In this document: positions 1 to 8,061 of the stretch, piece by piece
Position numbering within the stretch: position 1 is the first letter of the stretch
Layout of the letters: every line of letters begins with the position of its first letter
Source: Tetragenococcus osmophilus
Lineage (GTDB): Bacteria > Bacillota > Bacilli > Lactobacillales > Enterococcaceae
Reading direction: 5' to 3'
DNA length: 64,000 nucleotides
Assembly: GCF_003795125.1 (NCBI RefSeq)
Contig: NZ_CP027783.1
Coordinates: forward strand, 744,001-808,000
Made by a program: the position numbers and the translations under genes
Notes under the pieces: generated by a model
The model's database searches: none
What the model was told of the DNA's origin: nothing
What the model saw: the letters and a program-made list of their open reading frames with translations, nothing else

Positions 1-662
1 CTTCTACTCGCTATACTGGAACAGACGTTGCCTCTACTTTACAGTTATCTCCAGAAAAAGACCCTGCTAAAGCATTAGATATTGTAAAAAAAGAGTTCAA
101 AGATCGTTATAACCAACTTTGGTTAGATTCTTACGGTTTTGATAATACTTACGTTTTTCTAGTACGAAAAGATACAGCAGAAAAATATAATTTAGAAAAA
201 GTGAGTGACTTAGAAGATGTGGCAGATGAATTAAGTGTAGGGGCCGACCGCGCGTGGATGACACGTGAAGGCGATGGTTATCCTGGCTTTACACAAGAAT
301 ACGGTTTTGAGTTCGGTTCAATTTTCCCCATGCAAATTGGTTTGGTTTATGATGCTGTAGCAGCTCATCGCATGGATGTTGTACTAGGTTACTCAACCGA
401 TGGACGGATTGCAAGTTATGACCTTGTAATGCTAGAAGACGACCGTCAATTTTTCCCACCGTATGATGCATCTCCTATTATCAACGAGGAGCTAGCCCAA
501 AGAGACCCTGAAGTCAAAGACGCACTCGAGCGTTTAGCAGACAAAATTGATACAGAAACGATGCAAAAATTAAATTATCAGTCTGACAATAATCTAGTTG
601 AACCCTCCATTGTAGCGCAGCGTTTCTTAGAACAACATAACTATTTCGAAGGTGAGGAGTGA
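1..662 (+). CDS. opuCC: OpuC-type osmoprotectant ABC transporter, substrate-binding protein (5' partial)
   Basis: The reading frame is open from base 3, so the N-terminus with its signal peptide and lipobox lies outside the window. The visible 219 residues are the C-terminal two thirds of a type II periplasmic-binding fold of the OpuAC/ProX class, which captures glycine betaine, carnitine or choline outside the membrane. The visible start has the R-Y-T-G-T-D segment of this family, followed by D-R-Y-N-Q and a Y-S-T-D-G-R-I stretch typical of OpuCC/OpuBC. It ends TGA six bases before the permease gene, so the two are co-transcribed. The ligand cannot be fixed from this fragment, and OpuB and OpuC are hard to tell apart. 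Confidence 0.85.
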   Translation, partial: STRYTGTDVASTLQLSPEKDPAKALDIVKKEFKDRYNQLWLDSYGFDNTYVFLVRKDTAEKYNLEKVSDLEDVADELSVGADRAWMTREGDGYPGFTQEYGFEFGSIFPMQIGLVYDAVAAHRMDVVLGYSTDGRIASYDLVMLEDDRQFFPPYDASPIINEELAQRDPEVKDALERLADKIDTETMQKLNYQSDNNLVEPSIVAQRFLEQHNYFEGEE

Positions 663-668
663 TAAAAA

Positions 669-1340
669 ATGGATATGAGTCAAATGAATCTAATGGAACA
701 ATTTATTTACTACTTTCAAGAAAATGGAAGTTACGTTTTTTCTCAGTTTATTCGTCACTTCTTAATTTCGGTTTATGGCGTGTTGTTTGCTGCAATCATA
801 GGGGTTCCTATTGGCATTATTATCGCTAAACGTAGAACATTAGCCAGCTGGGTGGTCCGTGTTTCAAACATCATCCAAACGGTTCCTCACCTAGCTATGG
901 TTTCTATGCTAATGTTTGCCTTTGGACTTGGAGTAAATGTGGTAATTATCACTGTATTTTTATATTCATTATTACCGATTATTAAAAATACATATACTGG
1001 TATGACGCAAGTAGACAAAAATGCTTTGGACGTTGGTAAGGGAATGGGTATGACCGCCTGGCAACGACTTTACATGATCGAATTTCCACTGGCCATTTCC
1101 GTCATTATGGCTGGCGTCCGCAATGCTTTGGTTGTAGCTATCGGAATTACCGCCATTGGTACTTTTGTCGGTGCTGGTGGTTTAGGCGATATTATTGTGC
1201 GTGGAACCAATGCAACGGACGGCGCCGCAATCATACTTGCTGGTGCTTTGCCAACGGCTTTAATGTCTATTTTAACCGATTGGTTACTTGGCCTAATCGA
1301 ACACCAGTTAGATCCGTCAAGTCGTACAAGCAAAAGTTAA
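669..1340 (+). CDS. opuCD: OpuC-type osmoprotectant ABC transporter permease
   Basis: This 223-residue integral membrane protein has about five or six hydrophobic segments and the binding-protein-dependent transport permease signature in its second half (E-F-P-L-A followed about 10 residues later by G-V-R-N-A). It forms the channel of the OpuC compatible-solute importer with the ATPase OpuCA and the second permease OpuCB, which presumably lie to the left of the window. An AGGAG sits 9 bases before ATG. The gene follows the binding protein by 6 bp and is closed by a strong terminator, so it is the last gene of the operon. Length fits OpuBD/OpuCD. Confidence 0.88.
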   Translation: MDMSQMNLMEQFIYYFQENGSYVFSQFIRHFLISVYGVLFAAIIGVPIGIIIAKRRTLASWVVRVSNIIQTVPHLAMVSMLMFAFGLGVNVVIITVFLYSLLPIIKNTYTGMTQVDKNALDVGKGMGMTAWQRLYMIEFPLAISVIMAGVRNALVVAIGITAIGTFVGAGGLGDIIVRGTNATDGAAIILAGALPTALMSILTDWLLGLIEHQLDPSSRTSKS

Positions 1341-1377
1341 ACAGTAACATTAAAGCCATTTACATTAAATCATAAAG

Positions 1378-1434
1378 AAACCATATGACTTTGCATTCAT
1401 TACAGTTAATGAAATGTTAGCCATATGGTTTTTT
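1378..1434 (+). terminator. Rho-independent terminator of the opuC operon
   Basis: A long imperfect stem has outer arms AAACCATATG and CATATGGTTT, and CATTCATTA pairs internally with TAATGAAATG. A TTTTTTG tract follows on the plus strand. It lies between convergent opuCD and proC. Confidence 0.85.
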
Positions 1435-1444
1435 GTTTTTGAAC

Positions 1445-2257
1445 TTATGTGTCTTTACTCATCTCATGATTTTTTTTAGCAGCAGCTTCAACGGCCTTCA
1501 TAACATCAGCCCGAAAATTATTTTCTTCTAAAGCCTTTACAGCAGCAATCGTTGTACCTTTGGGTGAAGTTACTTCATCTTTTAGCTCTCCAGGATGCTT
1601 ACCTGTTTCTGCCACCATTTTAGCAGCTCCTAGGACTGCTTGAGCGGCAAACTCATAAGCATCAGCACGCGCTAGCCCTTCTGAAACGGCCCCATCCGCT
1701 AAAGCTTCTATAAATAAATAAACATAGGCTGGTGCAGACCCAGAAACACCCACGACTGCATCTATGACTTCTTCTGAAACAACTTTTGCCTTACCAAAAC
1801 TATTAAATACCTCTACTACAAATTGCGTCTGTTCAGAAGGAACAAGCTCATTAGGAGAGATAGATGACATTGCTTGTTGTATCGTTGCAGGAGTGTTAGG
1901 CATAGCACGAATAATTTTTTGTGGACCAGTTAAAGCTGCAATCTGTCGGATACTTACTCCTGCTGCAACTGAAATAAGTAAATGTTCTTTTGTTAAATAT
2001 TTTTTTATTTGAGGAAGTACTTGGGTTAAAACAGCTGGTTTCACAGCAAAAATAATCAAATCTGTTTGTTCAAATAAAGTTTTTTCTTCCGAAATAGCTC
2101 GTACCTCATATTCTTCTTCCACTTTTTTCAAAGTAGGCTCATAACGGTGGTTGTAAACATAAATTTCTTCTTTTTGATAAAACCCAGCATTTAGTAATCC
2201 AGCAATCATTGCTTGTGCCATATTACCAGCACCATAAAAACCTATAGTATGTCTCAT
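1445..2257 (-). CDS. proC: Pyrroline-5-carboxylate reductase
   Basis: It reduces pyrroline-5-carboxylate to L-proline with NAD(P)H, the last step of proline synthesis, in the cytosol. The N-terminus carries the dinucleotide-binding motif G-F-Y-G-A-G-N-M, and the C-terminal half has the family signature around V-S-G-S-A-P-A-Y and D-E-V-T-S-P-K-G-T-T. An upstream in-frame GTG (2266) would overlap the preceding stop as GTGA, but it directly abuts the AGGAG. The ATG at 2257 has 8-base spacing and gives MRHTIGF, so I chose it (about 270 residues). Proline is an osmolyte, so a position next to opuC may be functionally apt, but the two are convergent rather than one operon. Confidence 0.95.
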   Translation of the reverse strand: MRHTIGFYGAGNMAQAMIAGLLNAGFYQKEEIYVYNHRYEPTLKKVEEEYEVRAISEEKTLFEQTDLIIFAVKPAVLTQVLPQIKKYLTKEHLLISVAAGVSIRQIAALTGPQKIIRAMPNTPATIQQAMSSISPNELVPSEQTQFVVEVFNSFGKAKVVSEEVIDAVVGVSGSAPAYVYLFIEALADGAVSEGLARADAYEFAAQAVLGAAKMVAETGKHPGELKDEVTSPKGTTIAAVKALEENNFRADVMKAVEAAAKKNHEMSKDT

Positions 2258-2262
2258 CCCAC

Positions 2263-2544
2263 TCACTCCTTTGTTTTAAATGATTTTACTTTTTTATCTT
2301 TAGCGTATAAATATCCTCTTTGAGGTACCTGTAAATGTAAGTATAAGGAAAATGGAAGTTCGCATTCAATTTGTTTTTGGTCTTGTTGAAAGACGCCATA
2401 ACACTTTCCCGAATGATCTTCTTTTTTCTTATCTACCAATAAATAATATCCACGTACTTCTTGTACTGATTTTTTATCTGAAGCATAGCGAATGATGCTA
2501 TACAATAATAAGCCAACCATTAGAATAACCGCAAGGTAACCCAA
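2263..2544 (-). CDS. Small membrane-anchored protein of unknown function
   Basis: This 93-residue protein has one N-terminal hydrophobic segment (about residues 3-18, L-A-V-I-L-M-V-G-L-L-L-Y) followed by a charged domain rich in lysine, likely outside or just under the membrane. I do not recognise a family. Its stop (TGA) sits 6 bases before the chosen proC ATG, and it starts 15 bases after mazF, so it lies inside the acpS-alr-mazF-proC run and is probably co-transcribed. It has no features of a MazE-type antitoxin: no AbrB or ribbon-helix-helix pattern, and it is downstream rather than upstream of the toxin. Confidence 0.7.
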   Translation of the reverse strand: MGYLAVILMVGLLLYSIIRYASDKKSVQEVRGYYLLVDKKKEDHSGKCYGVFQQDQKQIECELPFSLYLHLQVPQRGYLYAKDKKVKSFKTKE

Positions 2545-2559
2545 ACTTCCACCAACTTT

Positions 2560-2931
2560 TTATGTACTAAGTCCTTTTTCGTTAACTACCACATCAATTC
2601 CTACACTGATTTTTAACGCTTCGTTTGCTTTTTCCATTGTTTCTTCTTCTAATGTACAAACTTTTTCTTTTATACGTGTTTTATCAATGGTACGAATCTG
2701 TTCCAACAAAATGACTGAGTCTTTATCTAATCCTTGATCTGTTTTTTCAATATCAATATGCGTAGGTAAACTTGATTTTTCCATTTTTGCTGTTACAGCT
2801 GCCACAATAACGGTGGGACTAAAATAGTTCCCTAAATCATTGGAAATAACCAAAACAGGACGGACGCCGCCCTGCTCTGAACCCACGACTGGCGATAAAT
2901 CTGCATAATAAACCTCGCCGCGCTTTATCAT
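2560..2931 (-). CDS. mazF: MazF/NdoA-family mRNA endoribonuclease toxin
   Basis: A PemK/MazF-family sequence-specific RNase of about 123 residues that cleaves single-stranded mRNA. It begins [15 protein letters not shown] and contains [15 protein letters not shown], the conserved loop with the catalytic Arg, then [13 protein letters not shown]. These track Bacillus NdoA closely. ATGs at 2940, 2937 and 2931 are possible; 2931 matches the family start and has an AAAGG 9 bases upstream. The preceding gene alr ends at 2937, so there is no room for the NdoAI/MazE antitoxin that sits between alr and ndoA in Bacillus. Confidence 0.92.
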   Translation of the reverse strand: MIKRGEVYYADLSPVVGSEQGGVRPVLVISNDLGNYFSPTVIVAAVTAKMEKSSLPTHIDIEKTDQGLDKDSVILLEQIRTIDKTRIKEKVCTLEEETMEKANEALKISVGIDVVVNEKGLST

Positions 2932-2936
2932 AGACA

Positions 2937-4052
2937 TCATCCTTTTCCTACATATTCTCTTGGTACCCGTGTTGAAATTAAGCAAGCCACTTCATAATTA
3001 TTTGTACCTTCATATGCAGCGATATCTTGCAAGCTGATTTCTTTTCCTCCATTTTTTCCAACTAGCGTTACTTGTGTGCCTTCGTCTATCTTTTTAGGTA
3101 AACGTACCATTATTTGATCCATACATACGCGTCCAACGACTTCACAGCTTTGCCCGTTAATTAACACATTAAACCCTTGTAAATTACGCGTATAACCATC
3201 CGCATAACCTATTGGAATAGTGGCAATCCATTCTTCCTCTTTTGTTTCATAGGTTTTGCCATAACCAATACCATAGCCTTTAGGTAATTTTTTAGTTTGC
3301 ACAATTTCTGATACTAAAGAAAGTGCAGGTTGTAGCGGGTAGGGTGGCTCAAGGTCTGTTCCAGAAGGATTCAATCCATACATCGCTACGCCTAAACGCA
3401 CCATATTTCCTACATCTTGATGCCACATCGCCGTAGCGCTATTTGCTGTATGAATATAGTCTGGTTTATACGGCAAAGCTTGTAATATATCGTTAAAACA
3501 TTGTGTTTGTGCTTGGAAATATTGTACATCTACTTGATCAGCCGTAGCAAAATGAGTGAAAATGCCTTCCCAATAGAAGTTTTCTTCTTGTTCCATCCAT
3601 TTTACAGCCTGATTAATTTCTTTTGTATCCAAAAAACCAATACGACCCATTCCAGTATCTGCTTTTATATGTATATGTAACTTTAAAGAAGTATCATGAA
3701 AGTATTTTGCCGCTTCTTGTAACCAATTTATTTCAGCTACTGGAACAGATAAATTATAAACAGCAGCTAAAGGTGCATCAGATGGAGCAATTATGCCCAA
3801 AATAAGAATCGGTTGAGTAAATTCATTACAACGAAGCTCTATTGCTTCATCAAGCGTAGCTGTACAAAATCCTTCAGCTCCTGCTGCTAAAGCAGCACTA
3901 GCAACAGATATCGCTCCATGACCATAACCGTCTGCTTTAACTACAGCAAAAACTTTTTTATCAGGATGTTGTTGTTGTTCTTGTGTTACATTTTGTTGAA
4001 TAGCATTTAAATCAATCACTGCTTTTGTAGGCCGATGATATGAAATAGTCAA
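2937..4052 (-). CDS. alr: Alanine racemase
   Basis: A PLP enzyme that interconverts L- and D-alanine and supplies D-Ala for peptidoglycan and teichoic acid. The PLP lysine lies in [10 protein letters not shown] near residue 39, and the catalytic tyrosine region ([11 protein letters not shown]) and C-terminal beta domain are intact; 371 residues is normal. The start is TTG with AAGGA 8 bases upstream. It follows acpS by 20 bp and overlaps the mazF start, so acpS-alr-mazF form one unit. Its product feeds Ddl, encoded at about 10 kb. Confidence 0.95.
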   Translation of the reverse strand: MTISYHRPTKAVIDLNAIQQNVTQEQQQHPDKKVFAVVKADGYGHGAISVASAALAAGAEGFCTATLDEAIELRCNEFTQPILILGIIAPSDAPLAAVYNLSVPVAEINWLQEAAKYFHDTSLKLHIHIKADTGMGRIGFLDTKEINQAVKWMEQEENFYWEGIFTHFATADQVDVQYFQAQTQCFNDILQALPYKPDYIHTANSATAMWHQDVGNMVRLGVAMYGLNPSGTDLEPPYPLQPALSLVSEIVQTKKLPKGYGIGYGKTYETKEEEWIATIPIGYADGYTRNLQGFNVLINGQSCEVVGRVCMDQIMVRLPKKIDEGTQVTLVGKNGGKEISLQDIAAYEGTNNYEVACLISTRVPREYVGKG

Positions 4053-4072
4053 AACTTTTTCCTTCTTTCTGT

Positions 4073-4426
4073 CTATGTTTCTAAAACGATTTGTGCTAAG
4101 GCTAATTCGTCGGTATGTGTAATAGAAACAAATACTCTCCCTTTTTTAAAAGGAGAAGCAGTCACTTCTGGTGCCCCTGCTGAATTAGATAAAATCTCTA
4201 TTTCTTGAAAAGATACTTTTCCAATACCTGTTCCCCAAGCTTTAGAAAATGCTTCCTTACAAGCATAACGCCCTCCTAAAAACTCGATCTGTCGCTTAAC
4301 TGATCGCTGTGAAAATAGTTGGTACTCATTTTCAGTTAAAATACGTGTAATCAACTTTGGTTTTTCCGCAATAATATTTTTTATACGCTCTAACTCAACA
4401 ACATCTAACCCCGTGCCATAAATCAT
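4073..4426 (-). CDS. acpS: Holo-[acyl-carrier-protein] synthase
   Basis: It transfers 4'-phosphopantetheine from CoA to the serine of acyl carrier protein, in the cytosol. The 117-residue form beginning M-I-Y-G-T-G-L-D-V-V-E-L-E-R matches the family; the conserved Asp of G-x-D and the Glu of R-Y-A-C-K-E-A-F-S-K-A are present, as is the S-I-T-H-T-D motif near the C-terminus. A longer in-frame reading to 4540 would add 38 residues from the terminator region and is rejected. It is first in an acpS-alr-mazF order conserved in many Firmicutes. Confidence 0.93.
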   Translation of the reverse strand: MIYGTGLDVVELERIKNIIAEKPKLITRILTENEYQLFSQRSVKRQIEFLGGRYACKEAFSKAWGTGIGKVSFQEIEILSNSAGAPEVTASPFKKGRVFVSITHTDELALAQIVLET

Positions 4427-4500
4427 CTTTTCGACCCTTTTCCTATAATTTACACTTATTTTATCAAACTTTTTTATAAAACTATAGATTATTTCCAGCA

Positions 4501-4545
4501 AAACAAAAAAATGATTGAGAAATTTAAATTTCTCAATCATTTTTA
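4501..4545 (-). terminator. Terminator downstream of cshA
   Basis: A perfect palindrome (19-base arms with the core AATGATTGAGAAATTT) is followed on the minus strand by a T-rich tract. It lies 2 bp past the cshA stop and separates cshA from acpS. Confidence 0.85.
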
Positions 4546-4546
4546 C

Positions 4547-6070
4547 TTAGTTTTGACCGTTTCGAATAACAAAGTCTTGTTTCTTTTCATTTCCACGTCG
4601 GCTTTTTTTAGGGGAGCCACTCTTACTGGATTGGTTATTATTTTTTTTATGATAATCTTTATTATTATTTTTACGACGATCTTGTTTATAGTTTCTGTTA
4701 TTACGATTATGTGAATCGTTTTTACGACGTCCCTTATTTGATTTTCCTTTAGGTAACGGACGCTCTGGCGTAATTTTTACAGGAACAACTTCAGCTGGGT
4801 CTTTAGCAAGTGTTTTTAGTAATAATGCAGCCAGATCTTGTGCTGAATAATGCTTCAACAACTCATCTGCGTCTTTACTATACTTATCTAGCCCATTTTC
4901 AGCCATTTTTTCATCAATCAATTCGACTGCTTGATTAATTTGTCCTTCAAGCGCTTCTTTATCAGAAGGTGGACGCATCGGCGTCATACGTTTTTTCGTT
5001 AAGTTTTCAATAACGTGCAGATAATTCATTTCATTTGGTGTTACAAAAGTAACGGAAACACCACTTTTTCCAGCACGACCTGTACGTCCAATACGGTGTA
5101 CATAGCTTTCTGGATCTTGTGGGATATCATAATTATAAACATGAGTCACACCAGAAATATCCAAACCTCTTGCAGCTACGTCCGTTGCAACTAAGATATC
5201 TAACTGTCCTTTTTTGAAAGAACGCAATATCGTCATACGTTTTTGTTGAGAAAGGTCTCCATGAATTCCTTCAGCTTTATAGCCACGCGCTTCTAAGCCA
5301 TTAGCTATTTCATCCACACGACGTTTTGTCCGAGCAAAAATAAGTGTTAATTCAGGCAATTGCACATCAAAAAGACGTGTCATAATATCAAATTTTTCAT
5401 AATCTTTTGCCTTTACATAATACTGATCAATAGAGTCAGCAGTCATTTCTTTAGCCTTAATACGCACATGGTGCGGATCTTTCATGAACTTAACGCCGAT
5501 TGTTTTGATTTCTTTAGGCATAGTAGCAGAAAAGAGCAATGTTTGGCGTTTTTCTGGAACTTGGGCAATGATTTTTTCAATATCTTCTAAAAAGCCCATA
5601 TTCAACATTTCGTCTGCTTCATCTAATACCAATGTTTCAACCGTAGCAAGTTTTAATGTTCGACGATTAATATGGTCCAACATACGTCCAGGCGTACCAA
5701 CCACGATATGTGGATTGTCTTTTAGTTGACGAATTTGTCGGCCAATATCAGCGCCTCCATATACTGCTTGTACTTGAATTTTCTTTTCTCTTCCTAAACG
5801 AAATAACTCTTCTTGGGTTTGAATCGCTAATTCCCGAGTAGGAGCGATAACTAAACCTTGAATTTGTCTTTTTTTAGGATCAATCTTATCTAACATTGGC
5901 AACCCAAAAGCAGCTGTTTTCCCAGTTCCTGTTTGTGCTTGTCCAATGACATCTTTTCCTTCCATTGCTAATGGAATCGTTTCTTCTTGAATTGGCGTTG
6001 CTTCTTCAAAGCCAATTTTTTGCACAGCGTCTAATAAGCCCTGTGACAAATTTAGTTCTTTAAATTTCAA
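4547..6070 (-). CDS. cshA: DEAD-box RNA helicase, CshA type
   Basis: This ATP-dependent RNA helicase acts in mRNA turnover and ribosome assembly, usually with the RNA degradosome. From the TTG start it is 507 residues: Q motif at about 20-28, Walker A A-Q-T-G-T-G-K-T at 45-52, D-E-A-D near 150, S-A-T near 183, and [10 protein letters not shown] in the second RecA lobe. A C-terminal tail of about 70 residues is basic and Asn/Lys/Arg-rich, as in CshA. TTG at 6070 has AGGAGG 6 bases upstream; an upstream ATG at 6094 lacks one. The gene has its own promoter and a leader of nearly 300 nt. Confidence 0.94.
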   Translation of the reverse strand: MKFKELNLSQGLLDAVQKIGFEEATPIQEETIPLAMEGKDVIGQAQTGTGKTAAFGLPMLDKIDPKKRQIQGLVIAPTRELAIQTQEELFRLGREKKIQVQAVYGGADIGRQIRQLKDNPHIVVGTPGRMLDHINRRTLKLATVETLVLDEADEMLNMGFLEDIEKIIAQVPEKRQTLLFSATMPKEIKTIGVKFMKDPHHVRIKAKEMTADSIDQYYVKAKDYEKFDIMTRLFDVQLPELTLIFARTKRRVDEIANGLEARGYKAEGIHGDLSQQKRMTILRSFKKGQLDILVATDVAARGLDISGVTHVYNYDIPQDPESYVHRIGRTGRAGKSGVSVTFVTPNEMNYLHVIENLTKKRMTPMRPPSDKEALEGQINQAVELIDEKMAENGLDKYSKDADELLKHYSAQDLAALLLKTLAKDPAEVVPVKITPERPLPKGKSNKGRRKNDSHNRNNRNYKQDRRKNNNKDYHKKNNNQSSKSGSPKKSRRGNEKKQDFVIRNGQN

Positions 6071-6227
6071 ATAAATCCTCCTCTTTAGACACATGAGAAA
6101 AATAACTTTTTTCTTCTCACTTTTGTGAAGCGTTCGTTTTTTTCTGCGATAACTTAAAACTCTCCCCTAAATGTTTGTTTAAAGTATCGTTTCTACCGAA
6201 AAACCGCTCCTTGAAGGCATTAGAAAA

Positions 6228-6263
6228 GGCTAGGACAAAACCAAATCTTTTTTTGTCTTAGCC
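6228..6263 (-). terminator. Hairpin in the cshA leader (attenuator-like)
   Basis: The arms GGCTAAGACAAAA and TTTTGTCCTAGCC pair over 13 positions with one wobble, and CCTTTTCT follows on the minus strand. It lies between the predicted cshA promoter (6368-6396) and the start codon, so it could attenuate cshA or be the displaced murF terminator. The T-tract is short. Confidence 0.5.
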
Positions 6264-6367
6264 TCATTTGAATTTATTCTGACGAATTTTGCTATTTTTT
6301 AACCTATGAAAGGTTGCGTTGTTTATCAGTTATTTCAATTTATACTTCATCTTTCGGCACGAATATC

Positions 6368-6396
6368 ATTGTAACATAGTTTAAAACTTTCAGCAA
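6368..6396 (-). promoter_or_regulatory. Predicted cshA promoter
   Basis: On the minus strand, -35 TTGCTG and -10 TACAAT are separated by 17 bp. This predicts a 5' leader of about 290 nt. The edge of the ISLre2 element lies about 20 bp upstream of the -35. Confidence 0.6.
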
Positions 6397-6416
6397 GTTT
6401 CATTCTTGATTTGTAT

Positions 6417-8049
6417 GTGTCAAGTTTATTGAGGTTGAATAAAAAAACCGTCTTTGGGGCAGACACAAAGTTATCTTTCAACCTCACTTTCGTTCGGTTT
6501 GCCCTCATCATCTCTAACAAAAACAAGTTTTTATTAGAGATAACTCGGGGTCATTAGTAATTGATTTAATCCTTTGGCGAATTGGCCTAAAGGCGCACTT
6601 TTCGCTTTTCCTTCGCCAATCTGTCCTTTAAATGCACCTTCATGGGCTTGGAAACGAGGCTTTTTCTGTACCCAACGTTTCATAGCGTGCCAACGTTTTT
6701 CCTGGACAACCACATCATTCGGAAGGGCTTCGTATTGGTTCAACCAACCTTCCAATTCTTGGTTTCTTAAACTATCAATGACACGAATCATGGCTTGGGC
6801 CCCAGTTGTTGTCCACAAACGACCTTGGCGCTTCATGCGATAGGTGATTTTCCGATGGGTACTTTCGATCGTGCCAATACAAGCTTTAGGGTCCCTGATT
6901 CCTCGTGCTTTCAATGATTTTAAATAAGGCCAACTTCTTTGAAGGTAGTGATGCAGTAAACGTAAATGTTCTAACGCTTCGGCCTCCTTTTCTTCAATCA
7001 AGCTTTCCGAAGTATCTAAAACAAGCTGGACTGCTTGCCAATTATAATGTTCAATCGCTCGTATCATTCGATGTTGGAGCTGGGGAACAAAAGCCATTCG
7101 TTCCTTGATTTTCCGGTGGACATGGTATCGATCACGGAAGTGTTCATGACGCAAACAACCTAAAGCCAGTTCATCAAACACCGATTTTTCATAACCCGAA
7201 CCGCCGTCACTATTGGAAATGACCACGGTATGACTTAAATCATAATAGGCTTGAAGATAGGCCATCATTTCTTTGTATGCTTTTTGCCGATTCAGATGAC
7301 TCACAAAGTGCGGGGCGATCATTTCCGAGCGATTGCCGACTTTCTGGCTGCCTTCACACACTTGAAAACGGTGAACTTCAAGGGATTGTTTCTTCTGTCC
7401 GTTGATCTTTACGCCGTCTCCTTCCAGATATAAATAGGGCACTTTTTTCTTGGGGATCACGCCCTCATAACGACTTTCATGCGTGCTTCTGGCTTGGATG
7501 AATTCGCCCGTTTTAACCACCAATTGTTGCACATTTTGATGACTCATCTGCCAAGAAGTTAAACAGTCGATCGCTTGAGAAACATGACGATAGACCATGT
7601 TACTGCCTAATTGAGCCACGTTTCGCAGAACCAGCGAACTATAACGAAGACCTTTTCGAATCCCTAGAAATTCATCTAAGGGGTAACGAATGTCATTGGC
7701 TTGATTTTTCATTCGCCGACGAACATAGGTCACGGGACCAAACAAAAAAGTGATGGTTCTCTCGCTCTTGCGATCGACGCGAAAACCTTCTTTTTTACAT
7801 TGCGCACAAATTTCTTTATCGAGCGTTTGAAAAGCCAATTGTGTGATCGTGGCTATAAGTTTTGTAAAAAAGATCATCATGGCTCTTTCTCTTGCTAAAA
7901 AATTCGTTTCCTTCTTCATTACTTCCACTAAATCTGTTACAATAGAATCCATAAGAAACCGCCTTTGTTCATTAGTGCCTGTTAGCCCAATGAATAGAGT
8001 AACGGTTTCTTTTTTATTCGTCTAGAGGATACCTCAATAAATTTTACAC
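6417..8049 (-). mobile_element. ISLre2-family insertion sequence
   Basis: The element is about 1.63 kb with one transposase gene. The terminal inverted repeats are imperfect: the left end reads GTGTCAAGTTTATTGAGGT, the right end (reverse complement) GTGTAAAATTTATTGAGGT. It sits between murF and the cshA promoter. No exact target duplication abuts these ends, but the octamer CTTGATTT occurs 4 bp outside the left end and 5 bp outside the right end and may be one. The right copy overlaps the murF stop codon, so murF remains whole. Confidence 0.85.
6534..7952 (-). CDS. ISLre2-family transposase (UPF0236)
   Basis: The protein has 472 residues and is full length, with no internal stop. The N-terminal part has a C-x-x-C pair (C-A-Q-C) typical of this family, followed by R-T-I-x-F-L-F-G-P-V-T-Y-x-R-R. 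The central part has the D-G-x-x-I/V motif (Y-L-E-G-D-G-V-K-I) and the I-S-N-S-D-G-G block, with R-D-R-Y-H-V-H-R-K-I further on. These are hallmarks of ISLre2 transposases, formerly annotated UPF0236. It fills most of the element and is transcribed in the same direction as murF and cshA. I infer activity only from integrity. Confidence 0.9.
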   Translation of the reverse strand: MDSIVTDLVEVMKKETNFLARERAMMIFFTKLIATITQLAFQTLDKEICAQCKKEGFRVDRKSERTITFLFGPVTYVRRRMKNQANDIRYPLDEFLGIRKGLRYSSLVLRNVAQLGSNMVYRHVSQAIDCLTSWQMSHQNVQQLVVKTGEFIQARSTHESRYEGVIPKKKVPYLYLEGDGVKINGQKKQSLEVHRFQVCEGSQKVGNRSEMIAPHFVSHLNRQKAYKEMMAYLQAYYDLSHTVVISNSDGGSGYEKSVFDELALGCLRHEHFRDRYHVHRKIKERMAFVPQLQHRMIRAIEHYNWQAVQLVLDTSESLIEEKEAEALEHLRLLHHYLQRSWPYLKSLKARGIRDPKACIGTIESTHRKITYRMKRQGRLWTTTGAQAMIRVIDSLRNQELEGWLNQYEALPNDVVVQEKRWHAMKRWVQKKPRFQAHEGAFKGQIGEGKAKSAPLGQFAKGLNQLLMTPSYL

Positions 8050-8061
8050 TTAGTCTTGATT

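Noticed and set aside
1070-1333. 87-codon minus-strand ORF within opuCD
   Set aside because: Fully antisense to a well-supported permease; no ribosome site or family.
4427-4540. N-terminal extension of acpS
   Set aside because: Encoded by the cshA-acpS gap and terminator, hydrophobic and without homologous counterpart; the family start is at 4426.
6905-7108. Plus-strand ORFs inside the ISLre2 element
   Set aside because: Antisense shadows of the transposase reading frame.
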